From Branchiostoma floridae (lineage: Eukaryota; Chordata; Leptocardii; Amphioxiformes; Branchiostomatidae), in NCBI RefSeq assembly GCF_000003815.2, contig NC_049993.1, positions 15,829,367 through 15,893,366 of the forward strand: 64,000 nucleotides of DNA, written 5' to 3'. Numbering within the stretch: position 1 is the first letter of the stretch; each line of letters starts with the position of its first letter. Under the pieces are notes generated by a model that ran no database searches, was not told where the DNA came from, and was given only the letters and a program-made list of their open reading frames with translations. A program made the translations under genes and the position numbers. This document shows positions 42,881-54,400 of this stretch, in pieces.

Positions 42881-44200
42881 ACCCAATGAATGCAAATTGT
42901 TACGATAGAAATAATTACCTTTGCCAGAATGGCTAAGGTTATGTTTTGGGCTTGTGAGTCTGTGTGTCTGTGTGTCTGTTTTAACAGACACACAGAGCAT
43001 AACTCGAGAATTCTTGGATGGATCCCGATGATATTTGGTAGGTGGGTAGGGGTCGGGAAAACGAAGGTCAAGTTCGATAATGGGTCCCCTAGCGGCTTAC
43101 TAAGGTACTGCAGCAGGACCTCAATTTTTTATATCTCGTGTTCTGGACATACTGTGGTTAAGATTTTTGAGTAGTAGATAGCCCTTGAGACAAAGAGTAA
43201 GTGCTGTGAGTTTGGACCCCCTAGCAGCTTGTTTAGAACTGCAGTCGCCGATTTCCTTTCAAACTTAGGACGAGAATAACTCGAGAACATGTTGATGGAT
43301 CGTCATGATTTTTTGTATGTAGATAGCCCAAGTAACAGTGTACATAATGGAATACTAAATATGCAAATCAGCAACTAATTTGCATAATTAATCAGGAAAG
43401 TTTATAAATCCAGTGCACTTCATGATAGGACTTTCAAACTTGTCACATATATAGATGAGAAAGAGTGAAATATCAATGCATATTAATTATGCAAATGACG
43501 GCCTCATTTGCATAATTAATGAGAAAATATAAACGTGTTGACGGATTATCATGATTTTTGGTATGTAGATAGCCAAAGGGAAGACTTGCATGATGGAATT
43601 CTAATTATGCAAATCGACAGCTAATTTGCATAATTAATGAGGAAAGTTTGTAAATCCACTGCATTCCTTTATAAGACTTTCAAACTTGTCACATTTGTAG
43701 CTGAGAAAGAAAGAAATACCAATACATAGTAATTATGCAGATGATGATCTCATTTGCATAATTAATGGCAAAATATGAACGTGTTGGTGGATCGTTATGA
43801 TTTTTGGTATGTAGATATCCTAAGTAAAAACTTACATAAAGAGATACTAATTATGCAAATTCCACTGCATTCCGTGATAGGACTTTCAAACTTGACGCAT
43901 ATGTAATTGAGAAAGATGGCAGAGAGTAAGAGGTGTATGTTTGGGTCCGCTAACGACTTTTCTTGAACTGCAGGAGCCGGTTTAGTTTCCTACTTTGAAA
44001 GGGAATAAGTCAAGAAGGGATGAAAGGATTATCATGATTTTTGGTATGCTGATAGCTGAAGTGATGCTTGATACAATTTAATATTATTTTGTAAATAGGG
44101 ATCTAATTTGTATAAGCAATGGCGAAATGTTATGACCCAACTCCAGGCATATGAAATAAAATGTAATGAGTAACACATTTATGTCTACAGACATCATTTT
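42881..44200. repeat. Composite AT-rich repeat with paired octamer motifs
   Basis: Begins with a hairpin-like AACCT/AGGTT segment and TCTGTGTGTC runs, like the insertion at 36341. From about 43282 to 43915 a unit of roughly 245 bp is repeated two and a half times. Each unit carries ATGCAAAT facing ATTTGCAT at short distance, within AATTATGCAAAT and ATTTGCATAATTAAT. No coding content. Confidence 0.65.
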
Positions 44201-44638
44201 ACATAACAAACCTGGTTTATTTGGCAAAGGTATGTGTTCATGGAACTCTACCATCCATCTTACAGAAAAGCCCTGATTATCATCCAGCTAAACACATTGG
44301 TGACAAAAGCCATACATAGTTAGGCTAGACCATGTATAAAAAATGTTTATTTGATTGCAAATCTTATCATTTTCACTGGTCTGTTACTTTTTTTATTCTT
44401 CAGGTTCGATAAGGTAGCCGGACTGAGCTGTAAATTTTATGATGATAGGAAAAAAACTAAACGCCTTTGGGGAATAAATTGCTTAACATAGCCTAAATTC
44501 CTCATTTCCTGTCACTCATATAATTGCAAGAACACAAACCGAAAAGAAAATGACAAACATTATTTATTTGCACGGAATTTATTTTCTATGCTGTATTGAT
44601 TCTTATTTTTCTTTTATTTTTGGACCATTAGTATCGCC

Positions 44639-46141
44639 ATGGCCGAGACAGGTAATAGGTATCCCACTGCAGTTCCCCAGAACGCCGGTGATGGGTCTCT
44701 TACCACAGTTTCATGTGACAGGGATGAAAGCACAGGCAAAGCCCAGCCCACAGTGAGCAAAACCAGATTGGTCAGTCAACCGGAAGCAAACAGTGATGAC
44801 AAATCCTACATGTGTGAAGAGTGTGGATACATGACAGCTCACAAGTCTAACTTTTTCAAACACATGAGAACCCACACTGGAGAAAAGCCCTACAAGTGTG
44901 ACCAGTGTGAATATTCTGCTGTACTGAAATCAAGTTTGGACCACCATCTAGTAAAACACACCGGTGAGAAACCCTACATTTGTGGGGACTGTGGGTACAG
45001 GACAGCACGAAAGTGCCATTTAATCCAACATATGAGAATCCACTCAGGGGAAAAACCCTTCAAGTGTGACCAGTGTGACTATTCGGCAGCAACGAAACGC
45101 AATTTGAAGTATCATCTAGCAAAACACACTGCTGAGAAACCCTACATGTGTGGGGAGTGTGGGTACGGGACAGCTCAGAAGTCTACCTTTTTGAACCATA
45201 TGAGAACTCATACTGGTGAAAAACCCTACAGGTGCGACCAATGTGATTATTCTGCTACATTAAAATCCAGTTTGGACCAACATCTAGCAAAACACACTGG
45301 AGACAAATTCTACATATGTGGAGAGTGTGGGTACAAGACGGTTCGGAAGTCTTATTTATCCCAACATATGAGAACCCATACCGGTGAAAAACCCTACAAA
45401 TGTAACCAGTGTGACTATTCCGCATCACTGAAATCCAGTTTGGACGAACATCTTGCAAAACACACCGGAAAGAAACCTTACATATGCGGGGAGTGTGGGT
45501 ACAAGACAGTACGGAAGTTTCATTTATCCACACATATGAGAACCCATGCAGGTGAAAAACCCTACAAGTGTGACCAGTGTGACTATTCTGCAAGAAGTAA
45601 ATGCCATTTGGATACCCATCTAGCCAGACACGCCGGTGCTAAGCCCTACACGTGTGAAGAGTGTGGATACAGGACAGCACAGAAGTGTCATTTATCCATA
45701 CATATTAGAACTCATACAGGGGAAAAACCCTACAAGTGTGACCAATGCGATTATTCTGCCGCACAGAAATCCCATTTGAACCAACATCTAGCCAAACACA
45801 ATGGTGACAAACTCTACATCTGTGACAAGTGTGGATACAGGACAGCCCAAATGTCTCGTTTATCCGAACACATGAGAACTCATACTGGTGAAAAACCCTA
45901 CACGTGTGACCAATGTGGATATTCTGCTGCACTGAAATCAACTTTGGCCAAGCATATAAAACAACACACTGGAGAAAAGCCCTACATGTGTGGGGAGTGT
46001 GGGTACAGGGCAACTAGAAAAAGTAACTTATCCCAACATATGAGAACTCATACCGGTGAAAAACCCTTTTTGTGTGATCAGTGTGGCTATTCCGCTGCGC
46101 TGAAATCTACATTGAGCAACCATTGTAAAACACACCGGTAA
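44639..46141 (+). CDS. C2H2 zinc-finger protein, 16 fingers
   Basis: A 500-residue protein in one exon. Residues 1-56 are polar and unrecognised; sixteen C2H2 fingers of the C-x2-C-x12-H-x3-H type follow from Cys59 to the end, joined mostly by TGEKPY linkers (variants TAEKPY, TGDKFY, TGKKPY, AGAKPY, NGDKLY). Odd fingers read mostly x-C-x-x-CGY-x-T and even fingers KCDQCDYSA, so the array is built from two-finger, 56-residue units. It is a likely nuclear sequence-specific DNA-binding regulator. The ATG has good context (GCCATGG). A splice acceptor (ACCATTAG) ends at 44631, eight bases before it, suggesting upstream non-coding exons. There is no KRAB, BTB or SCAN domain. The target is unknown. 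Confidence 0.9.
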   Translation: MAETGNRYPTAVPQNAGDGSLTTVSCDRDESTGKAQPTVSKTRLVSQPEANSDDKSYMCEECGYMTAHKSNFFKHMRTHTGEKPYKCDQCEYSAVLKSSLDHHLVKHTGEKPYICGDCGYRTARKCHLIQHMRIHSGEKPFKCDQCDYSAATKRNLKYHLAKHTAEKPYMCGECGYGTAQKSTFLNHMRTHTGEKPYRCDQCDYSATLKSSLDQHLAKHTGDKFYICGECGYKTVRKSYLSQHMRTHTGEKPYKCNQCDYSASLKSSLDEHLAKHTGKKPYICGECGYKTVRKFHLSTHMRTHAGEKPYKCDQCDYSARSKCHLDTHLARHAGAKPYTCEECGYRTAQKCHLSIHIRTHTGEKPYKCDQCDYSAAQKSHLNQHLAKHNGDKLYICDKCGYRTAQMSRLSEHMRTHTGEKPYTCDQCGYSAALKSTLAKHIKQHTGEKPYMCGECGYRATRKSNLSQHMRTHTGEKPFLCDQCGYSAALKSTLSNHCKTHR

Positions 46142-46403
46142 AAACAGTACATGTTTTTACACACAAACACACAAATCATTCTAAAAGGGAATTCTCCATA
46201 GTCTGATATTTTTTATGTATGTACGTAGAGGTAGAATATCCCAGTTGAGGTAGAGAAATTAACAATACAATGGGATAGGGAATTTTCTGAGTAGTTTAAG
46301 TATCACGGGTGTGAGATCTTAAGTTGTATTAAGGTCTTTTTATTAAGAATGATTGTAATTGATACGCAATTCAGACATGTACATTGACTGCCATGTATCT
46401 ACA

Positions 46404-46409
46404 AATAAA
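46404..46409 (+). terminator. Polyadenylation signal of the zinc-finger gene
   Basis: AATAAA about 265 bp after the stop, followed by a T-rich stretch (CTATTCTATTCTATTT) suited to cleavage and polyadenylation. Confidence 0.6.
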
Positions 46410-47169
46410 CTATTCTATTCTATTTATGTTTAGGAGTGTGATTCTAGTACATCTAAGTAAACTCCTTTATCCGAACAGATAGCATACCGTGGCCAGTGTT
46501 GTATATCATTTAGCTGTAGCAAACGTACAGACTGATGCGGTTATGAACAATAAGATGGACATGGTAACAAATTCAATTAATATAACTTATTTTGCAATAA
46601 TATACTTCAGTTCTACCATTATACTTTATTACATTTACTGTACTATAGTTTACATTTTACTACACTAAACAGCGCAATTTAGACATCCGATGCAATGGTG
46701 GTCTGCGAAGCTGTTTAATTTGTAAATATTGAATAAAAAATGAATGATTTATTGATTGAGACATTAGTGTGCACAACAAGGTACAGTAACAAACTAGACA
46801 GTTTGAGAACAAGAACTGAAAGTGTCATAAAATAGTTGAGAACAATGTAGGATTTACCAGCAATAGTGCAATGTCAGCCGTCTGGTTATTGTAACGATAA
46901 TAATAGTAGATTTCAATGTTAACTTGTCGCTTTACAGCACTTTTTTTTGCACGGTGTAATGAATATACAATGACTTTACCAACATACACCAGTATAAATA
47001 GCGAATTGTTATAATTATTAATACTTAAGTACCGAAAAATGTATTAGTAGAAATTTCTAACAATAAAGTACATGTGAAAACTTTAAATAAGACTAGTTTT
47101 AAAAGAACGATGTAGTATTTTAATAATGCTTTTATGTAACGCATGAAATAATTGAGACAGTAGTTGCCT
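46410..47169. other. Intergenic spacer
   Basis: AT-rich; no gene or repeat recognised. Confidence 0.4.
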
Positions 47170-47700
47170 ATATACCAGGGACTTTTGACTTTAAATCTGC
47201 AGCTTAACTTTTGTCAAGCTCAGATCTTACAATAATAACGGATTGAAACTACAAAATGTATGTACTCAAGTGATGTGTGGAGATCTGATGAATGACAAGC
47301 TTGCCCGGAAAACAAAGCCAGGAGCTAAACTTCCTACAGAAATAAAATACTTGTCGGCTGTACAAGAACGTATAAAATGTTGACTTTCTTAGATGCTTGT
47401 CTGTGGTTTTTGTTAACACAGATCTGCTTGAAACTCCACCTTCCCCAAATGTGACGGAACGATTATAGTTATCTTAACTATGGAAAAAAATAAAGTGCCG
47501 TTTGCAACAAAATTAAATGTTATGAGGCATCTAGACTTACATTATTTCAGTTCATCTTTACAAAAGTTTGAATTTGTTCACTGTATCGCCTATACAGAAA
47601 TCTTGCAGTTGTATGAGAAAAATATTTAGTCTACAACAACAGTAACTCGCATGGTATTTTTGTGTAATGTTTCGTGACATTTTTGCCTCACCTTTGTTTC
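47170..47700 (+). repeat. Diverged NC unit fragment F
   Basis: Contains GTGTGGAGATCTGATGAATGACAAGCT (given here only as a landmark of related copies), matching the GGAGATCTGATAAATGACAA blocks near 27918 and 38166. It is the most diverged copy and lies outside the receptor cluster. No intact frame. Confidence 0.4.
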
Positions 47701-48468
47701 CAAAATCTGGCTCTATTTACTTTATGTTTACAGTCTGCTCTATGAAACGTAAAATGTTATGTGAGACCTCAAAGTATTATGACGTGTGTAGACTAATCGC
47801 AATCTAGCTTCATATTCATGTTTCCAAATTATCTGGTAGAAAAATAAACAAATATACATGTGCAAGCAAATTTCAATAGATTTACCAATCCTACCCAATT
47901 TAACACTGTAACATTGTTTTGTTTCCAATTCTAACGTTAAAGACTAGCTTCATTTCAACGTGTTTTTTTTAGTGTTTTGCAGCAGACTATTGGCAATATA
48001 TGTGCGATAAGTCTCAATAAGATCAATAGCTTCCGTACTTCTTTTGAAATACTGTATACAGTTTGATACCTGTCCCCGCCCCAAAATCCTAAAAAAAATT
48101 GTTTACGACTTTCGCTAAAATGAAGCAGCATTTGCCGCACGTCATGCCTCTGATATGCTTCAGACTAATCACGTTATTTTTCTTGACCATATTTGGGCAA
48201 ATTGAGCTGTTTACAGACTGCGTTGTATGCACATCAAAGTAGTAGTATGCAAATTACAGTAGAAATACACGTGCAAGCACTCCAAGCCCGATTCAATCGG
48301 ACGGCAGCGAAGAAACCAGCGGGCCGCCTTCCTAGTCCTACCGCCTAGTCCGCGTCCATCGGCGCCGTCGCAACGCTTAACGCTTTTATCAAATACGTTG
48401 CTAGAAAAGACATCTTCAGAAACCAAAGGATTCGGCAAACGAGCAGAATCTCTGGTCGTCAGAGTAAG
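47701..48468. other. Spacer and putative promoter of the lectin gene
   Basis: AT-rich until about 48290, then a GC-richer stretch with CpGs (48290-48390) upstream of the coding start at 48469. No TATA box is evident. The start site is not determinable. Confidence 0.35.
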
Positions 48469-51400
48469 ATGGGGACAAGAGAGCCTCAAGACGGGAAAGA
48501 CGCAGATGACTTGGGGTGTCATGTCAACTTGCCTAGCCCAACTGACTCGTCAACGGGTAGGTTACATTTATGATCTTACTTTATTGAATTGTGCCCATTG
48601 TTTGCAATAAAAACACATACACTTTTTTCGAGGAGGGTCTATCAACGAGTGAATATATTTATAGGGTAACTATGCTCCTGCTATGATTTTTTTCTTAAAA
48701 TTGCTGAAATCTGAAGGTTTCAATGCATATATGAAAGCAAATCGAAATTTACAGTATTCTTCTCTTAATGGCATTATGACTCAAACATCGTGCCGTTAAC
48801 ATAAACCACGAGTATAATTCAGTCTACCAGTGTCCAGCAAGTCCCAAATCGGTAACGCTATTTTTCTTGCGCACGACACCCTTTCGGACTTTAGTAAATA
48901 TGCGGAGGAGAACATTCGGCCCGGTTACGTACATCGTGCGACCGTCGTGTGATTGCAAATTGGGGGCTTTCTCGGCACATCCATCCATGAAACCTGCAAA
49001 ATTCACCTGTTTCCTTACGTAAAAAATGTTGTCTTAGGTCATTTTTCGGCTTTTGGTTTTGTCTCAGCCTGCTTTAAATTCCACCACATCAAAATCGCAC
49101 GACGATATGACAAATAGGAAGGATTTCCTTCCCAGCCTCGTATCCAGTACGTCGTTGCTTGGCCAGGCTCTTTGCGGGGCAGATGAAGCTTTCTGCCGCC
49201 GGACTAATCTTTAGGCTTTGCCACCGGCTAAGCCAGGTTCACACGTTCGTATATGTCCACGTCTGTTCGAGGTTACCCTGGGAGTCAGACAGGATCGGGT
49301 AGCTAGCGAGTTTTGTTCGGGGACCCAAGGCAGTCAGGCCGCCGATCTCACATTAGTGTTCCAGGGAGTTTGAACCTGAAGGCCAGGGAGTTTGAGCCTG
49401 AAGGAGCTATCGCTAAAAGGGCAGGCTCAAACTCCCCGGAGAGCTAATGTGAGATCTGCGGGCCTGACTGTCTTGGGACATGTACACCGAATAAACTGTC
49501 CTAGCTGCCCGATCCCGGCTGGCACCCAGGGTAGTTCGATGCCAGTGTGGAATTCTTAGCCTCTACCAGTCTCTACAGGTCATTGGAAAAAATAGTAGAA
49601 AGTGGACTAATATAGACACATAACATGTCATAGGTTCGCGACGAGTGTAATCAGATGGCTTGTTATCTGGCTATATTTGTCCAACTTCTATTTATTTCAG
49701 CGACATGTGGAGCCTGGACTCCCAAATGGACCTCATACTGACTCGAACATATACGCACGTGTTAACCCACCTTAAGAGTTTAACGCTGTAGGAGTTTCAT
49801 ACAGTAGGAGTGGCGACTAATCAAACTACCACAAGAAAAACACCTACCGGGTGCTAAGATTAGCCCGGCGGCAGAGAGCTTCATTTGCCCCGAAGAAAAA
49901 CCTAGCCAATCCACGGTAGACTCGTTACCAGGTTAGGAAGACGCCGGAGCTGTGGTCAGAGCTATACCGGTTACTTTAGTGCCCTCTGGGCGATTACAAT
50001 CTGTGACGACAATGTCAAAATATTAGTTTGTTTTTTTTAGTATGTTCAATTATTCAAAAAACAAACGATTTGAGTGACCAATACTTCATCCTATAAGTCT
50101 GACTTAGAGTATCTGCTACCATTTAGCTGCACATAGATTTCATATTTCTTAGATGTCCTATGATTTTTCTTACTTTGTGGTTTATATGATATTACTTTGT
50201 TCTTCTTGTGCTTAGCTTAACTTGTTTGACATATTTTCAAGGCCTTTGCTTTGCTTTGCTGACCATGCGAAAAAATGAATGATCCTGGGTGTGTTTTATT
50301 TGTTGAGGACTCCCCTTGTAGTATTTGAACAGGGTAGACATATTTCTGTGGCTAACCCACACACCTATGTCATCTTTGGCGCAGCTAGCTCCGTTGTCAA
50401 TGCTTTAGATATGGAATCCACTAGCCTCCTTTGCTAGCGTTTGTTTAATAGGTTAGAGAGGGGGAAATCGCGATCAGTTTTTACGCCCGGAAGGTTCTTA
50501 TGTCAGGGAAGTGTTTTGCCGGTGAAGGTTTGTGTCGTCTACTTGCAAAACGGGCATGAAGGAGGCTTTGAAGTTTGAAAGAGAATAATAACAATGGTTT
50601 GAAATTTGATGGGCCTATCGATTGATACCTGTTTATGACGTATTGTGGCCAAATATTTGGCGCGCAATGATAAAACTCTGTCAGTGCTGGTGTCCTTTCT
50701 CAGTGCCGGGTCGCACACAATAACTATCTCCGGATTATCATGAATTTACCTCGACGGTGTAGCGCCAGTACAATGTTTGTGTACCATTCGACTACACATT
50801 TGAATCAAGGTGAAGGAGGGTATGTTATTCTTTCTTACTAAGATTGAATATCCACCCATAATTCTATTATCAAGCACTTGTTTACATCTGACATCTGACA
50901 CTATAGAAACACATTTTTCCGCAACTGCTATGGCTACACATCGTCCACCGTGAATCAGCAGACAGCAGACAAGTCATTTGACCGATACCGCAGATTTTAG
51001 GCGCCGAGGATCTAAAGAGATTTACAGTATTGCTAGATCCACCTGTCTTATATTGTTCAGTGCCCTAGCTATGTCGTGAACTGTTAAGATAAGCTGTGTT
51101 TCTGTGGATCGCTTTGCTCTGAAACCACGCTGGTAGTCCGTTAGTATATTGTGACCTTCTAAGTGTTTCATGATATGGCTATGGATAATGTGTTCGAGTA
51201 GTTTACAGAAAATACAGGTAAGTGAAATAGGTCTGTAGTTACTGGGGACTGCTCTATCTCCCTTTTTGAAAATGGCGCATATGTTTGCATCCCTCCAGTC
51301 TTGGTGGATTTCTCCTGTGTCAAGCGATTGTTGGAAAATGTTAGTCAAAACAGGTGCGATTTCACTGGCTGTCATTTTGAGGAACCAAGGAGGTATTTGG

Positions 51401-54400
51401 TCTGGCCCGGATGCTTTGGCCGGATTAAGGACTTGCAACATTTTTTCTACACCATAAGTGGAAATTTCTATACGTTCCATAGGAGGGGTGCAGGGGTTCC
51501 CAAGCGATGGCATGTCTGTGGTGTCTTCTTCTGTGAACACACTTTTAAACTGTGAACAGAGTTCTTCTGTTTTTTTCTCACTGTCACTTATAATGCTGCT
51601 CCCCACCTTTAGAGTGGCTACCCCAACAAGGTCTCTCCTCAGGCCTTTCAAGTATGACCAGAATGTTTGGGGTTTGTCAGTTATAGCTTCTCCCAGAATG
51701 TTTGCCACGTATTTTGAGTGTGCTGATCTTATGCTTTTCAGCACTCCTTTGTTTACTTTCTTGTAGTAGTTCCTCTTGCTCTGTTCTTTGTTGTAAAGAC
51801 GTGGTGTCTTCCGACAGTGTCCTCTTAAGTTTCTACTGGCATATGATACATGACCAATGGATCGAAATAATGAATTGTTCTTTTTTTTTTAAATTGTTGG
51901 CTATCGTTGATAGAGGAATTTTCCTTTTCCTAAACAATCAGGTAGATTTGACGTAAATATGAGCTGATTTTTTTCGAACCCAAAATCTTTGATCTTGCAC
52001 ATTTCAATGAGAACGAGTATTATACGTTTTTCTTGCCCTAGCCCTCTGTCACGCTACGCGTTGAATGTTTTCTTGACAGTCGATATTGCTAACTAAAGCT
52101 GTACCCAAAGCACTAATTAATGAAGTCGAGGTTACAACTAGCTAAACTAAAAACACCACCCCGTAAAAAATTCCCCGTGTGCGCTAACAGACCTTGGCGG
52201 GTGGACAACGCTCCTAGTACCGAGGATATCCTCGGCAGCTCACGATGGACTTGTACAAAGCAGGGTTTTTCTCCGGCAATACTGACAAAATGACAGCATG
52301 CACGATTCGAAAATTTAGAATGCATCACACAACCTCGTCCGAAAGGCAAAACGTGTTTTAGTCATAGATCTGCTTAGAAATGGTCATCACAAACTGAACA
52401 TGTGTGTACTGTGCAACAACAGACAGCACGGATAAGGATGGAAAGAGCATGCGCCGTTCTGTTCGTGACGTCATCCGCAACTACTCCAGCTGCATCATGG
52501 GTATCGCCCTGGCAGTACTTGTAGTCCTGATGACTGTTGGGTTCTCCGTAATGGCGGTTAGGCTTGGTCAACATGAGGAGGTATAAGATTCGTATCTCTC
52601 ACGCGGCGGACATGGCAGAACGAAAACGAGGTCAATGAGGCAAACAATCAAGTTATCTATTGAATCAGCTTCCATTCAGTTTTCCTACCAAACAACATTT
52701 TCAAGATGAGATCAAATAACAGATACCATAAGATGTAACAATTTAGAGTAGGGTAGAGATGACAAAATATCATTATGCAAATATTTGACGGGCATGAAGC
52801 CATTCTCTTATCGGTCGATTTGCTAATTGCCACGCAATCATTGATTGAGCTGCTGATCATGATTGACAGTCTTATGTTTGCCACATTGACCTCGTTTTCG
52901 ATCTATCATGTCCGCTGCTTATATACGTACAAGATTTATACATGATTGACAATCAATCTAGCTCAGCCACTACTTCAATATAACTGTTCAATATCAATTC
53001 TTACCAGGCTGGTGTACCGGTTACAGGACAGTACCCAATGGGGAAAAAGTAGTTGCCAGTTGAATACTGCCTTTACTGCCGGTTGGACACAGTGACTAGT
53101 AAAGCGTATAGGATTGACTGTGGAAAAAAGGAAACATAAAAAGCTACATTTTATGAACAGCATATTTCTTCAATAGGTCTGATTGCCATTTTGGTGGAAT
53201 GTGAAGTAAATGTATTCATCTGTGAACCATTCTCCTCTGACTGACGATCTTGTCAATAGAAAACGTTTGGATTTACCAAGATCTTCCGATTGTCTTTTCG
53301 TATTTTTGTGCTTTTATCAAATATAATAACTGATTGTAACGTTCATCTTACTCATCTGACGTTCTTTAGGAGATGTTCAAACGTCTGAACGCTGAGAGAA
53401 ACCGGACGACCGCTTTGGAACAGCGTCTTCACCAGATGAGTAAGACATCAGGCAAGTTGAAATATCAATTCTCTCTAAGATTCCTTTTCTTTATATCATT
53501 GATTTAAGTGTCATTGGATCTTATTTTTTGATTGAGAGTGAGTTAAAAGCTTCAAATTGATGATATGCACACTGCATGGTTTTTATTCTGCGCCTCATGT
53601 ATTTTTTTTTTTCAAAAGTAAACACCATTGAAAGATCTTTCTTTCGTAATTGGAATAGAAATGTCTGGCAACATTGGTTGAGCAATCCTTTAAGATCTGT
53701 TCGATACCAAAATCATTGAGAAAGAGACTGTAGGTTTGAATTTTCCTTTTACTTCCTCAAAACAATATCACCCTTATTCACTATTTATTACCAGAATGGC
53801 CGACTTTCACAGAATCTCACTAGTAATGAACAGAAAAAGGAGTCAGTGACAAGGTACATTTAGATTATTTTCACCCCGCAGACTTTGGTTTCCGATCTGC
53901 ACCCCTGACTAAGGACCAGGCCAGCCCTATTGACTACTACCGCCGACAGGATCAAGACAAGATGGCTACCTACAAGAAAGGAATCCAGCTCTCCCCTGTA
54001 ACGAGCATTGCGACCAAGAGGACAGAAGGCGGAGGTAGGGATGAGTTCTGGATCTGGGTCAAAAATGAACTGTAATTTGAAACATAGATCTCTCCAAAAT
54101 CTGTGACTAATCAATAGTATGTGTCAAGGAATGAGCAATCCAAGGCTTTCTGTGACGTCACGTTAAACTGACAGAACACGTGCCTCGGTGAGCAGTGGTT
54201 CATATGTTGAAGTCTATGGCGCCCCCCGTCTTTGTTGAGGGGTGGTTGTAAAGCCTGATGTAGATGGCATAATGTGACTTGAAATGGTCTGTCGAAAATT
54301 TGCCCATTTTTTGTGGTTACTGGCATATAACAGTCATCAGGCATTACCATCAGTCATCTTTTTATTCATGTGTTTAAACTACTTCGTATAAAATGAACTG

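Noticed and set aside
48824-49006. Possible minus-strand exon
   Set aside because: Open frame without ATG and without recognisable content; splice sites around it are weak.
53438-53445. GT donor ATGA|GTAAGA for the stalk exon
   Set aside because: It leads to a stop a few codons into the next exon; the GC donor 13 bases downstream keeps the frame.
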